The position numbers were made by a program, and so were the translations under genes. Shown here piece by piece: positions 46,997 through 56,239 of a stretch of 64,000 nucleotides of DNA (positions are counted from its first letter, which is position 1; each line of letters starts with the position of its first letter). Source of the stretch: Desulfovibrio sp. Huiquan2017. Lineage in GTDB: Bacteria; Desulfobacterota; Desulfovibrionia; Desulfovibrionales; Desulfovibrionaceae. The notes beneath the pieces are model-generated. The model was not told where the DNA came from, did not search any database, and was given only the letters and a program-made list of their open reading frames with translations. The DNA lies in NCBI RefSeq assembly GCF_017351175.1, contig NZ_JAFMPN010000016.1:45542-109541 (forward strand), written 5' to 3'.

Positions 46997-47377
46997 TCAG
47001 GCCAGGGAAATGGTCAGGGGAATGACGTGGAGTTCCCGGGAGATTTCCCGGGTATTGCCGAGCTTCCAGTCGGCGGACGGGGCTCCGGCGGCCCGGGCCA
47101 CGGCGTCGGCGATGCCGTTCATGTTGATGATCGGATGCCGGGAAAAGACCTGGGGCAGGCCGTAGGTCAGATTGCAGGCCAGACACTTGCCGGGCCGCTG
47201 AATGAGCTTGAGTTCGAAGTCCAGGTCCTGCCCGTGGCTTCCGGCAAAGGCCAAGGCGATGTCGTAGCTGCCTTCCTCGGCGTCGCCGAACAGGGCCTCG
47301 AAAAAGGCCTCGGTGCGTTCGGGCGGAAAGATGGTCTGCAAGGTCTTCTCGGTAAAGATCTGGCCGTATGGGCTCAT
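46997..47377 (-). CDS. Conserved hypothetical protein, 126 residues
   Basis: Start at 47377 chosen for GGGGGGAGA six bases upstream. I do not recognise a named domain. The protein starts MSPYGQIFTEKTLQTIFPPERTEAFFEALFGDAEEG (in parts) and has two cysteines in RPGKCLACNLTYGLPQVFSRHPIINMNGI, which recalls conserved Desulfovibrio proteins of unknown role. It contains no membrane segment. It follows the DUF401 permease gene on the same strand but behind a terminator. Confidence 0.72.
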   Translation of the reverse strand: MSPYGQIFTEKTLQTIFPPERTEAFFEALFGDAEEGSYDIALAFAGSHGQDLDFELKLIQRPGKCLACNLTYGLPQVFSRHPIINMNGIADAVARAAGAPSADWKLGNTREISRELHVIPLTISLA

Positions 47378-47443
47378 GAACGGTCTCCCCCCAAAGCGGA
47401 TGATTGATGAAACGCCCCCACAGGCGAAGCCACGTGTGTACAT

Positions 47444-47480
47444 AAAAACCCCGCACCGGGCAAGATTGTCCGGGGCGGGG
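47444..47480 (-). terminator. Terminator of the DUF401 permease gene
   Basis: On the reverse strand a GC-rich stem with one mismatch (47449-47459 with 47470-47480) is followed by five T (plus-strand A at 47444-47448). Confidence 0.75.
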
Positions 47481-47492
47481 GATAAGACAAGG

Positions 47493-48779
47493 TTAGACGT
47501 ACAGGAAGAAAAGGCCCACGCCCGAGGCCAGGAAGACGAGGCACGGAGCCACGACCTTGCGCCAGGTGCGGCCCAGGTCGCACTGGAAATATTCGCAGGT
47601 CAGGATGAAGCAGATGTGGATGGGCGAGATCATCACGCCGGTGAAGCCGCAGAAGGTGGCCAGGACAATGTAGGGTATGGTCTGATCCTGCATGCCCAGG
47701 GACGAAAGCACGCCCAGCAGCAAGGGGAAAGTTGCCCCCACGAAAGCCACATTGATGCCTGCGACCATGCCTACCAGAAACGGCAGGAAGGCGGCCGAGG
47801 CGAACAGGGCCGCATCGCCGCCCGCCACCTTGGCCATTTCCGTGACCACGCCCGCGCCCTGCAGGATGTCCTTGAAGATGAAGATGGACATGATCACGAA
47901 GATCATGGACCACAAGGACCTCTTGGTCAGCACCTGCCGCAGGAAGTTCAGGCCGAGCTGGGTGTTCTGGACCATGACGCAGACCACGGCGGCGGCCAGG
48001 GCCGCTACCACCCCGAATTCAAAGGGGATGGACGAAGCGAAGGCGGCGATGGAGGTTTCAAGGCCGATGGCTCCGACGATGGCGATAAGCAGGGGCATGC
48101 CCTCGCGCAGGGCTGCGGATTTGCTGCGGGTGGACAGCGGCATGGGCACGGCCAAATCCTTGGCTCCAAGCACGCCGGGCCGCAAAAAGAAGAACCAGCC
48201 CGACAGGAGCATGATCGGGGTACCGGGCCAAGTGTAGGAGATAAGATCGATGATCTGGAGGTTGGCCAGGGCCAGCGTCAGGATGATCCCGGGATACAGT
48301 GGCCAGACCAGCTCCCAGATGTGGCGGAACCAGTAGTTAAGCACGGCCCGGTCCGAATTGGTGATGCGCATGTCCTCGGACACGGTCTTGATCATGGGGG
48401 CGGAAAAAACCGCGCCGCCGGGCATGGGCAGCAGTCCGATGAGGGCCGGAAAAAAGATCAGCCGGAGCCTCGGGCTGGTCAGAAAGCCGGACAACGCCTC
48501 CATCAGCCGCTTGGATTGGCCGGACCGCTCCATGGCGTCGCTCAGGATCAGAATCAGGCCGACGATGGCCGCCAGGAAAAGGAACTTTTCCTGGATCAGG
48601 GCCAGGGCCCCTGTCTTGACGACGGGCACCACGCCCATGCCGAAGAGCAGTCCCATGACCACGCCGCCGATGAGAATGGACAGCCCCAGGCCGATGCGCA
48701 ACCGCATGCCCACGAGCATGAGCAGAAAAGAAAAGAGGACCTTGATAAATGGAGCAAGGGTAACGAACAGCGAATCCAT
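47493..48779 (-). CDS. DUF401-family permease-like membrane protein
   Basis: 428 residues from the ATG at 48779 (AGAAGGA upstream), with about ten to twelve membrane helices. Family features include ALIGLLPMPGGAVFSAPMIKTV, NYWFRHIWELVWPLYPGIIL and GVMISPIHICFILTCEYF. DUF401 proteins belong to the wide ion-transporter (gluconate/DASS-like) class, but no substrate is known. It stands alone. Confidence 0.88.
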   Translation of the reverse strand: MDSLFVTLAPFIKVLFSFLLMLVGMRLRIGLGLSILIGGVVMGLLFGMGVVPVVKTGALALIQEKFLFLAAIVGLILILSDAMERSGQSKRLMEALSGFLTSPRLRLIFFPALIGLLPMPGGAVFSAPMIKTVSEDMRITNSDRAVLNYWFRHIWELVWPLYPGIILTLALANLQIIDLISYTWPGTPIMLLSGWFFFLRPGVLGAKDLAVPMPLSTRSKSAALREGMPLLIAIVGAIGLETSIAAFASSIPFEFGVVAALAAAVVCVMVQNTQLGLNFLRQVLTKRSLWSMIFVIMSIFIFKDILQGAGVVTEMAKVAGGDAALFASAAFLPFLVGMVAGINVAFVGATFPLLLGVLSSLGMQDQTIPYIVLATFCGFTGVMISPIHICFILTCEYFQCDLGRTWRKVVAPCLVFLASGVGLFFLYV

Positions 48780-48985
48780 GGGGGAAATCCTTCTGGGTGT
48801 ATGAGGCCAACTGACATGGGGTACCGAAATAGTTTCCGTCCTTCGGGGCAAAAAGGCAAGCAAAAGCGACGGCCCGTCCGGCTCGGGGCGCCCGTCCGAA
48901 CAATTCGACCCCTTGCCCGGATCGACGCATTGCGCTACACAATAGGTCGCACGCATGGCCGATCACTCAGTGGAGACATGGATCA

Positions 48986-49459
48986 ATGAGCATGAACAGA
49001 AAACAGATACGGGCCCACATCTTTGCCACCATCATCAACAAGGTCGAAGAGCAGGACGAAACCCGCCGTCTGGAGGCCCTGAACGAGTTCATGGCCGTGA
49101 CCGGCACCGCGGGCAACGCCTCGGAACAAATCGCCAACCTGATCCCCCCGATCATGCATGAGCTGTACGAAAAATGGATCACCATGTTCATCGACCGGCT
49201 CCTGGAGACCGTGGACACCAAGAACATCGAACTGTTGTGCGACGGGTCCGACGACAACAACGCGGCCCTGGTCCTGGCCTACGTCATGTTCCTGGAATCC
49301 GCCCGCATGGAAAAGCAGATCGACGAGGATTTGCGCGAACACGGCATGCGCGCCACGGGCACGGACGATCTGGGAGATGTGGCCGCCAGCTACATCCGCG
49401 CCCAGATGGCCCGGATTGCCCAACAAGCGGGCGACGACGAGATCAAGGGCAACTGCTGA
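48986..49459 (+). CDS. Hypothetical helical protein, 157 residues
   Basis: Starts at 48986 or at the second ATG at 48992; GGAGA lies upstream. Not recognised. It looks wholly helical and acidic, with KVEEQDETRRLEALNEFM, IMHELYEKWITMFIDRLLE and VMFLESARMEKQIDEDLRE. It has no signal, membrane segment or Cys motif apart from two single cysteines. A huge bidirectional hairpin follows it, between it and the reverse-strand TPR gene. Confidence 0.72.
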   Translation: MSMNRKQIRAHIFATIINKVEEQDETRRLEALNEFMAVTGTAGNASEQIANLIPPIMHELYEKWITMFIDRLLETVDTKNIELLCDGSDDNNAALVLAYVMFLESARMEKQIDEDLREHGMRATGTDDLGDVAASYIRAQMARIAQQAGDDEIKGNC

Positions 49460-49468
49460 CCGCCCTTT

Positions 49469-49522
49469 CCGGACGCGAAAACGCCCCGTCATCGTGTGGT
49501 GACGGGGCGTTTTCGCGTCCGG
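49469..49522. terminator. Bidirectional terminator with a perfect 23-bp stem
   Basis: 49469-49491 pairs perfectly with 49500-49522 around an 8-base loop. The stem includes GAAAAC/GTTTTC blocks that give T-rich ends inside either transcript. It separates two converging genes. Confidence 0.88.
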
Positions 49523-49538
49523 CGCGCTTCACGCGGGG

Positions 49539-50066
49539 TCAGCCCACAGCGCCGCCGGACTCGGCAATGGCCTTTTCCACGGCCAGGGCGACGTCCTCGT
49601 CCGGATCGGGCTGGCCGGTCTCGATAAGGCCGAGCTGAAGATTGAGTTCGCGCATGACCTTCACGGCGGACGGATTGAAGTAGCGGGACCACACGGCCGG
49701 GGCCTTGTCGGACCGCCCCAGCCGAACCAGAGTCAGCCCCAGATAGAGAAAGGCGTCCTGGTAGGTCTGGTCTATGCGCAAGGCGCGTTCGAACTCCAGC
49801 TTGGCTTGGCGGAACATGCCGCGCTTGTAGGAACAGACCCCGAGACGGTAGCGCACGTCCGCGTCGTTCTTGTCCTGTTCCAGGCACTCCTTGTACTTCA
49901 GGCGCGCCTCTTCCCATTGTTCATCCACGTACAGCGCGTTGGCCGCCTTGACCACTTCGATGCCCCCGGCGGTGGAAGCCACGGGCTGGTCGTCCTCCTT
50001 TCGGATGCGGCGCACGGCCCCGAATAAAAAATTGCGGCGGGATTTGTCGATCTTCTTTTCGGCCAT
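49539..50066 (-). CDS. TPR-repeat protein
   Basis: 175 residues from the ATG at 50066 (GGAGGAAA upstream). Three tetratricopeptide units (about 38-140): VKAANALYVDEQWEEARLKYKECLEQ, ADVRYRLGVCSYKRGMFRQAKLEFERAL, QDAFLYLGLTLVRLGRSDKAPAVWSRYF (each read in parts). The N-terminus holds SRRNFLFGAVRR, which looks like a twin-arginine motif, but no hydrophobic stretch follows, so export is doubtful. It likely serves as a scaffold for protein contacts. Confidence 0.85.
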   Translation of the reverse strand: MAEKKIDKSRRNFLFGAVRRIRKEDDQPVASTAGGIEVVKAANALYVDEQWEEARLKYKECLEQDKNDADVRYRLGVCSYKRGMFRQAKLEFERALRIDQTYQDAFLYLGLTLVRLGRSDKAPAVWSRYFNPSAVKVMRELNLQLGLIETGQPDPDEDVALAVEKAIAESGGAVG

Positions 50067-50157
50067 GTTTCCTCCGGATCGGAGAATACCTGTTTCAGCC
50101 GCATCGTCAAGACGGCAACCGGTTGCCTTTTCAGGCTGTTCATGGAAGATTCCAGCC

Positions 50158-51909
50158 ATGGGTGAATGTTTCGGCTGGACCGGCGTGGTCCTCCATATAG
50201 ACTTGACCACGGGCACGGCCTCGACCGAACACCCGGATGACGGCGTATACGAACGGTTTCCAGGCGGCCGGGGCCTGGCCGGGCACTACTTGCGCCCCTT
50301 CGCCCGCCACGACCACACCGACCCCGAACTGCCCCTGCTCCTGTTCGCCGGTCCCTTGACCGGCACCGAATCGCCCACTTCCGGGCGCGGTTCGATCCTG
50401 TCCCGCTCGCCCCTGACCGGCACCGTATGCGACGGATCCATCGGCGGCGGCCTGCCCACGCGGCTGAAGAGGGCCGGATACGATGGACTGGTCATCACAG
50501 GACGCGCCGCAACGCCGTGCGGCATAGAGATCGACGACGACGCGGTACGCGTGGTCGAAACCCCGCTCTGGGGCCGGGACACGGACACGGTCCTGCACGA
50601 ATTGGAACGGCGGCTGCCCGAGGACACCTCGTTGGCCTGCATCGGTCCGGCGGCCGAGAACGGTTCCCCGCTCGGTTCGGTGGCCGTGGACCACCGTCAC
50701 GGCGGGGTGCGCGGCGGCCTGGGCTTGGTCTGGGCGGCCAAGAATCTCAAGTATCTGACCGTGCGCGGCTCCGGCGAAGTCCGGGTGCACGATCCCGAAG
50801 CCCTCGACGAGGCGCGCGAAGCCATCCTGCGTCTGACCATGGCCTCGCCCGTGCTCATGGGCCGCCACGGATTTTCCCATTGGGGCACGAACGCCTTGCT
50901 CGACCTGATCAATTCCCGACGGATGCTGCCTACGGACAACTTTCAAAAAACTTGGTTCGAACACGGTGACCAAGTGGACGCCGCCGCCCTGGGCAAACAG
51001 TACGAGCCGCGCGACCACGGCTGCCTCGGCTGCCACATCCGTTGCCGCAAGATAGCCCGGGACGGACGCAGCCTGCCGGGCTTCGAGGCCATGGCCCACT
51101 TTACCGCGCTCATCGGCAACGCCGACCCGGAGATGGCCATGGAAGGTGTGGACCTGTGCGGACGGCTCGGCCTGGACCCCATCTCGGCGGGGGCCACCCT
51201 GGCCTGCCTGCGCGAAATCACCGGCAAAGACTACACGGACAAGACGCTCCGTTCGACCCTGCGGGCCATGGCTGAGGAAGGGGACCTGTCCCGGGGCGCA
51301 CTCGCCCTGGCCCGGACTCAAGGCCGCCCGGAAACGGCCATGACCGTCAAGGGGCTGGAACTGCCCGCCTTTGATCCGCGCGGCGGCTACGGCCTGGCCC
51401 TGGCCTATGCCGTGTCCACCCGGGGCGGCTGCCATCAGCGCGCCTACCCCATCAGCCATGAGGTCCTGCGCAAGCCCGTGGCCACGGACCGCTTCTCTTT
51501 CAGCGGCAAGGCGCGGATCATCAAATTGGCCGAGGACGCCATCGCCGCCTGCGACGCCATGAACGCCTGCCGCCTGATATTTTTGGCCGCCGGGCTCGAA
51601 GAGTATGCCAGGGTCATGACGGCGGTCACAGGCCGGGATTGGACGGTCCAGTCACTGCTCGAAGTCGGCGAGCGCACCACGGTCAACGAGCGGAGCATGA
51701 ACGCGGAAAACGGCTTCGGCGTGACGGACGACGACCTCCCGGAACGATTCTTCACCGAACCCGGCACCTCCGGTGGCGGCGTGACCGTCCCGCCCATCGA
51801 CCGCCAGGAATTCCTGCAGGCCCGGCGCAACTACTACATTGTGCGCGGCCTGGACGAGAACGGCGCCCCCACCGCGGAAACCCTGCAACGGCTAGGGCTG
51901 GACCGATGA
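50158..51909 (+). CDS. Tungsten-type aldehyde:ferredoxin oxidoreductase
   Basis: 583 residues from the ATG at 50158 (GGAAG upstream). Domains: AOR N (about 1-200, FPGGRGLAGHYLRPF, GSIGGGLPTRLKRAGYDGLVITG), then the FeS and pterin-binding part. The 4Fe-4S ligands are C289, C292, C296 (CLGCHIRC) and C471 (DAMNAC), spaced as in P. furiosus AOR. It oxidises an aldehyde to an acid and reduces ferredoxin with a tungsten-bis-pterin. It overlaps the class II aldolase gene by four bases, and the wtpABC tungstate transporter lies 9 kb upstream. The true substrate is unknown; the aldolase may supply it. Confidence 0.92.
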   Translation: MGECFGWTGVVLHIDLTTGTASTEHPDDGVYERFPGGRGLAGHYLRPFARHDHTDPELPLLLFAGPLTGTESPTSGRGSILSRSPLTGTVCDGSIGGGLPTRLKRAGYDGLVITGRAATPCGIEIDDDAVRVVETPLWGRDTDTVLHELERRLPEDTSLACIGPAAENGSPLGSVAVDHRHGGVRGGLGLVWAAKNLKYLTVRGSGEVRVHDPEALDEAREAILRLTMASPVLMGRHGFSHWGTNALLDLINSRRMLPTDNFQKTWFEHGDQVDAAALGKQYEPRDHGCLGCHIRCRKIARDGRSLPGFEAMAHFTALIGNADPEMAMEGVDLCGRLGLDPISAGATLACLREITGKDYTDKTLRSTLRAMAEEGDLSRGALALARTQGRPETAMTVKGLELPAFDPRGGYGLALAYAVSTRGGCHQRAYPISHEVLRKPVATDRFSFSGKARIIKLAEDAIAACDAMNACRLIFLAAGLEEYARVMTAVTGRDWTVQSLLEVGERTTVNERSMNAENGFGVTDDDLPERFFTEPGTSGGGVTVPPIDRQEFLQARRNYYIVRGLDENGAPTAETLQRLGLDR

Positions 51910-53078
51910 AAGAACTGTGCGAAAAATACGCGGTCAAGCTGGCGGCCCAGGGACTGGCCCCGGAATCCGGGCCGGACGCGCCGCTGGTCGGCGGGCTGGA
52001 CGCGGAGCTGGACTGGAACCGCGAGGACCCGCGCACGGCCGAACTGGCCGGGCTGTTCGACCGGCTGTCCATCAACTCCCTGGTCTTCGTCCGCCCGGCC
52101 GAGCCATACCGGACCATTCTGGAGTTTCTCGCCGCACGCCATCCCGAGGCCATCCGCCCCGAGGACACCGAGACCCGGACCTTCCTGCACGATATCCCGG
52201 TCTGCTCCGATTTCACGGCCGAAGCCATGGCCGCGCAGCTCAAGCGGCGCAAGGTCGTCGTAGTGCCCGGCCAGGGCGTGGTCGCCTGCGGCACGGTCAG
52301 CCCGGAGCAGGGATTCGTGTCCGTCTCCTCGGCCGTCTTCTCCACCTTCGTGCTCTTCTTTTCCGACTACCTGGCCCGTGCCCGACGCGTCGAACTGGAC
52401 ACGGAGTACGCCGACGCCTTCTCCCGCGTGGTCCGGCTCCTGCCCGAGCCGCGCACGGTCCCGCCCAAGCTCGCGACCGGTCCCTTCCACGACGAAGAAT
52501 CCGTGCTCGAAGCCATGGCCGAGACGGGCCGCGAGGTGGTGGAAAACGGCCTGGTGGACTCCTTTTTCGGCAATATCTCCTACAGATTGAACGAGACCGT
52601 CTACATTTCCCAGACCGGCAGTTCCCTGGACGAACTCGCCGGGTGCATCGACCCGTGCCCCCTGGACGGTTCGACCACCAACGGCCTGACCGCGTCCAGC
52701 GAGTTGACCGCCCATGAGGACGTCTACCACCGCACGGACTTCGACTGCATCCTGCACGGGCATCCCCGATTCACGGTGATCATGTCCATGGACTGCGACC
52801 GGGATGACTGCCCCAACCGGGGACGCTGCCACATCACCTGCACCGAATGCCGAACCGTGGACGGCGTGCCCATCGTACCGGGCGAGGTCGGCACCGGCCC
52901 CACCGGATTGTGCCATACCCTGCCGCCCGCCATGGCCGGAAACGGCGCGGCCATCGTCCACGGCCACGGTCTGTTCACCGCGGGCAAGGACGACTTCAAC
53001 ACGCCCTTCGCCCGACTCCTGGAAATCGAAAACCGCTGCCGGGAGCTCTATTTTCAAAGGCTGTCCGGCTATGCCTGA
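51906..53078 (+). CDS. Class II aldolase-like protein with duplicated half and Cys-rich insert
   Basis: 390 residues; ATG overlaps the AOR stop (ATGA). The C-terminal half (about 190-390) is a class II aldolase/adducin domain: ENGLVDSFFGNISYRL, ISQTGSSLDEL, the zinc histidines H284/H286 (HGHP) and H352/H354 (HGHG). An insert between them has C297, C302, C308, C312, C315, which could bind zinc or FeS. The N-terminal half (about 60-185, RRKVVVVPGQGVVACGT, FSTFVLFFSDYL) looks like a degenerate copy. Such enzymes split phosphorylated sugars to an aldehyde, which would suit the coupled AOR. The CPBP protease gene overlaps its end. Confidence 0.8.
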   Translation: MKELCEKYAVKLAAQGLAPESGPDAPLVGGLDAELDWNREDPRTAELAGLFDRLSINSLVFVRPAEPYRTILEFLAARHPEAIRPEDTETRTFLHDIPVCSDFTAEAMAAQLKRRKVVVVPGQGVVACGTVSPEQGFVSVSSAVFSTFVLFFSDYLARARRVELDTEYADAFSRVVRLLPEPRTVPPKLATGPFHDEESVLEAMAETGREVVENGLVDSFFGNISYRLNETVYISQTGSSLDELAGCIDPCPLDGSTTNGLTASSELTAHEDVYHRTDFDCILHGHPRFTVIMSMDCDRDDCPNRGRCHITCTECRTVDGVPIVPGEVGTGPTGLCHTLPPAMAGNGAAIVHGHGLFTAGKDDFNTPFARLLEIENRCRELYFQRLSGYA

Positions 53079-53943
53079 TGCCGCCGCCCGCTTCCGGCCC
53101 GGCCCGGTCCTGGCCTTTGTCCTGATCACCTTCGCAGCCACCTGGGGCGTGGAAGGCGCGCTTATCGCCCACGGCCTGCGCTTCGACGACCTGGTCAGCC
53201 GGTCCGCGCCCGCCCTGTGGCTCTTGGGCGTCATGTGGATTCCCGGCTTGGCCGCCCTCGCCGTCACGCTGTTCCTGGAGCGGACCGGGCCGCGCGGCCT
53301 GGTCCAGGCCCTGTCCCTGCGCCTGGGGTCCGTGGGCCCTTACTTTCTCGCCCTGGGCCTCATTCCTCTGGCCTATGCGGCCATGTACGGCCTGACCTGG
53401 GCGGCCGGACTGTCCGGCTTCGACCCGGACATGGCCGCCCTATCTGCCCTGTCCGGCTCACCCATAGGGCGCGATGCGGCGCTCAAGGTCATGCTCCCCC
53501 TGTCCATCGTCATCGGACCGCTGATCAATTTCGCCTTCGGCCTAGGCGAGGAACTGGGCTGGCGCGGATTCCTCCTGCCCCGGCTCATGCCTCTGGGCAA
53601 GCCCGCGGCCTACCTCGTCCTCGGCCTGCTCTGGGGACTGTGGCACGCCCCCCTCATCCTGGCGGGCCTCAACTATCCCGGCGAACCACTGTCCGGCATC
53701 CTCATGATGTGCCTCGTCTGCCTCGCCTTCGGCGCGTTCCTCAATGAAATGACCCTGCACTACAACTCCTCCATCCTGGCCGGATTCCTCCATGGAGCGG
53801 CCAACGCCCAGGGCTATGGCATCTGGATGTGGATGTTCCCCGACGCCCACCCCCTGCTCGGCGGGGCCATGGGCCTCATCGGCGTCCTCGTCTGGACCGC
53901 CCTGACCTGCCTGACCGTCACCGTCATACGCGCATTGCGGTAA
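53071..53943 (+). CDS. CPBP-family intramembrane protease (Abi/CAAX-like)
   Basis: 290 residues; the ATG at 53071 overlaps the aldolase end by eight bases. Seven to eight membrane helices. The three CPBP motifs are present: EELGWRGFLLPRL (catalytic Glu pair), WGLWHAPLIL and FLHGAANAQG. These enzymes cut in the membrane plane or process lipidated proteins. It shares the operon with AOR and aldolase, without an obvious functional link. Confidence 0.9.
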   Translation: MPDAAARFRPGPVLAFVLITFAATWGVEGALIAHGLRFDDLVSRSAPALWLLGVMWIPGLAALAVTLFLERTGPRGLVQALSLRLGSVGPYFLALGLIPLAYAAMYGLTWAAGLSGFDPDMAALSALSGSPIGRDAALKVMLPLSIVIGPLINFAFGLGEELGWRGFLLPRLMPLGKPAAYLVLGLLWGLWHAPLILAGLNYPGEPLSGILMMCLVCLAFGAFLNEMTLHYNSSILAGFLHGAANAQGYGIWMWMFPDAHPLLGGAMGLIGVLVWTALTCLTVTVIRALR

Positions 53944-54000
53944 AGGAAGCCTCCGACCGGGGCGTTGCCGGCCCGCTCCCGGGAGCCAGCCGCGACCTCG

Positions 54001-54058
54001 TCGGCACCCAACACGAAAAAAGCCCCCGGTCGGGGGCTTTTTTCGTGTTGGGTGCCGA
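54001..54058. terminator. Bidirectional terminator with a perfect 27-bp stem
   Basis: 54001-54027 pairs perfectly with 54032-54058 around a 4-base loop, and contains A6 and T6 runs in the stem. It ends the AOR operon and may also stop the rubredoxin transcript from the other side. The following 54059-54237 stretch holds an imperfect direct repeat (GTTGCCTTGAAAC at 54108, GTTGCCTGGAAAC at 54157) and no gene. Confidence 0.88.
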
Positions 54059-54237
54059 GGTTGCCGAAATACGGGCCTCTACCAAAGGACGTTCATGTTG
54101 TTAACGGGTTGCCTTGAAACGCTGTCCGATTCGATGAATCTTGCAGTTTGTCTGGCGTTGCCTGGAAACACTTCCTTTGACTTGAGTCAATCATATGCCT
54201 GAAAAGGCGACAATGGCAATGCCCTCGATCAATTTTT

Positions 54238-54393
54238 CTACACTTTTTCGAAATATTCTTTTTCCGCGCCGCACTGGGGACAAACCCAATCGTCGGGCAA
54301 GTCCTCGAATTTGGTCCCGATGGGGATGTTGTTCTCGGGGTCGCCTTCCGCAGGATCATACACGTAGCCGCATGGACATTCCCACTTATCCAT
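54238..54393 (-). CDS. Rubredoxin
   Basis: 51 residues with GGAGGT eight bases before the ATG at 54393. The iron-binding motifs CPCGYVYD and [11 protein letters not shown] are both intact, with the normal [20 protein letters not shown] spacer. Rubredoxin is a one-electron Fe(Cys)4 carrier in the cytoplasm, used in oxygen and superoxide defence in sulfate reducers. It lies alone between the AOR operon and ruvB. Confidence 0.97.
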   Translation of the reverse strand: MDKWECPCGYVYDPAEGDPENNIPIGTKFEDLPDDWVCPQCGAEKEYFEKV

Positions 54394-54480
54394 TTTGAAT
54401 ACCTCCATCTTTTTACAGGTTTGGTACTATGATAACAGAACGGGCCGGAGTGACAACTCTTTTATGGGAACCATAATCGG

Positions 54481-55467
54481 TCAGAGCAAGGCGGCCTGAT
54501 CATCGTCCCGACGCATCTTGAGATGCTGATACGCCTTGGCCGTGGCCACCCGACCGCGTGGGGTGCGTTTCAAAAAACCGCACTGGATGAGGTACGGCTC
54601 GTAGATGTCCTCAATGGTTCGGACCTCCTCCGCGCAGGCGGCGGCGATGGTTTTGAGTCCCACTGGGCCGCCGTTAAAATGCTCAACCATGAGGGTCAGA
54701 ATCTTGCGGTCCATGTTGTCCAGACCGAACTGGTCCACGTCGAGACGTTCCAGAGAGGACTCGGCCAGTTCTCGGGTGACCACGCCGGAGCCGTGGACCA
54801 GGGCATAGTCGCGTACGCGCCGGAGCAGCCGGTTGGCGATGCGCGGGGTGCCGCGCGCCCTGCGGCCGATGACCAGGGCCCCTTCGGGCTCGACCTCAAC
54901 GCCAAGAATGGTCGCGCTGCGTTCCACGATGCGGCCCAGTTCCTCGGGGGAATAGAATTCGATGCGAAATATGCAGCCGAACCGATCGCGCAAAGGCGAG
55001 GTCAGCAGCCCGAGCCTCGTGGTCGCCCCCACCAACGTGAAGGGTTCGAGGTCGAGTTTAACCGTGCGCGCACCGGGCCCGGAGCCGATGACCAGATCAA
55101 TCTGGAAATCCTCCATAGCCGGGTACAGAACCTCCTCCACCGTGGGCGGCATGCGGTGGATCTCGTCGATGAACAAGATGTCGCCGCGCTCCAGGTTGGT
55201 CAAGATGGCGGCCAGGTCGCCGGACCGCTCGATGACCGGACCGGACGTGGAAACCATGTTCACGCCCAGCTCCGAGGCCATGATCCGGGCCAAGGTGGTC
55301 TTGCCCAGGCCGGGGTTGCCGTAGAAAAGGGTGTGGTCCAGAGAGCGTTCGCGCTCACGCGCGGCCTGGATGAAGACGTCGAGATTGGCGCGCAGGTCGA
55401 CCTGCCCGATAAACTCGGACAGTTTTCTGGGCCGGACGTTTTCCTCGGGAAGGGTGCATTTGCTCAT
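54481..55467 (-). CDS. ruvB: Holliday junction branch-migration helicase RuvB
   Basis: 328 residues, family length. [11 protein letters not shown] at the start, Walker [12 protein letters not shown], Walker B LFIDEIHR, sensor and arginine finger region [20 protein letters not shown], and the C-terminal winged helix ([13 protein letters not shown]). It drives branch migration with RuvA. Its ATG overlaps the ruvA stop by four bases. Confidence 0.98.
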   Translation of the reverse strand: MSKCTLPEENVRPRKLSEFIGQVDLRANLDVFIQAARERERSLDHTLFYGNPGLGKTTLARIMASELGVNMVSTSGPVIERSGDLAAILTNLERGDILFIDEIHRMPPTVEEVLYPAMEDFQIDLVIGSGPGARTVKLDLEPFTLVGATTRLGLLTSPLRDRFGCIFRIEFYSPEELGRIVERSATILGVEVEPEGALVIGRRARGTPRIANRLLRRVRDYALVHGSGVVTRELAESSLERLDVDQFGLDNMDRKILTLMVEHFNGGPVGLKTIAAACAEEVRTIEDIYEPYLIQCGFLKRTPRGRVATAKAYQHLKMRRDDDQAALL

Positions 55468-56084
55468 GAGCGTGCCGCGTTGATTTTCTTGAGCACCGCG
55501 CGGATGGCCCCGGCGGCGTCGAGGTCGGGTTCGTCGTCGAAGGTTTCAATCAGCATGGGTCGGATTTCGTCCTCACCGTAGCCCAACCCCTTGAGGCCCG
55601 CAAGGGCGTCCAGATACTCGCCCTGCGGTCCCTGTTCCCCTTGGGGCGCCCCCCCGCCACGTCCGGCCACGGGCTTGAGCTTGTCCACCTTGTCCTTGAG
55701 ATTCCAGAGGATTTGCTTGGCCGATTTAGGCCCGATACCCGGCACCGTGGACAAGGTGTTCACGTCCTCGCGGAAGGCGATTTCACGCAGATGGGCTGCG
55801 TCGAACATGGACAAGATGGCCAAGGCCTTCTTGGGGCCGAGTTTGTCGATGGAAATGAGGGTGCGAAAGAGGTCCAGGTCGTCGGCGGTCAGGAAGCCGA
55901 ACAGGTCGATGGCCTTCTCGCCCACCTGGGTATGAATGAACAACCGCACTTCGTCGCCCCGGCCCGGCAGCCTGGCCAGAACCGAAGTGGGCGCAGCCAC
56001 TTCATAGCCCACCCCGCCGGGGGTAAGCAGGACCAGCCCCCTTTCGTCCGCCGAGAGCAGTTCGCCCTGCAGGTATCCGATCAT
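55464..56084 (-). CDS. ruvA: Holliday junction DNA-binding protein RuvA
   Basis: 206 residues from the ATG at 56084; an upstream in-frame extension has no site. N-terminal OB fold ([20 protein letters not shown]), two helix-hairpin-helix motifs ([13 protein letters not shown] and [16 protein letters not shown]), a Gly/Gln-rich flexible linker and the C-terminal RuvB-binding domain ([15 protein letters not shown]). It directs RuvB to the junction. Confidence 0.97.
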   Translation of the reverse strand: MIGYLQGELLSADERGLVLLTPGGVGYEVAAPTSVLARLPGRGDEVRLFIHTQVGEKAIDLFGFLTADDLDLFRTLISIDKLGPKKALAILSMFDAAHLREIAFREDVNTLSTVPGIGPKSAKQILWNLKDKVDKLKPVAGRGGGAPQGEQGPQGEYLDALAGLKGLGYGEDEIRPMLIETFDDEPDLDAAGAIRAVLKKINAARS

Positions 56085-56239
56085 GAAATTCCTCCGTTGC
56101 GTGACTTTATCCGAATAGTGAACGTAATTCAAAGGGTATCCACCTTGACCAAACGGTGGCGTAATTTTATATTTGATGGTGTATTTTTCCACCAACGGGC
56201 CGCCATCGGGCGGCTTCAACCCGCAACACGGGAGACCTC

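Noticed and set aside
49539..50066. Twin-arginine export of the TPR protein (SRRNFLFG near the N-terminus)
   Set aside because: No hydrophobic core or cleavage site follows the arginine pair, so a Tat signal is not supported.
54093..54359. An 88-codon reverse frame over the rubredoxin region
   Set aside because: It is in a different frame from the clear 51-residue rubredoxin (54238-54393) and shows no features of its own.
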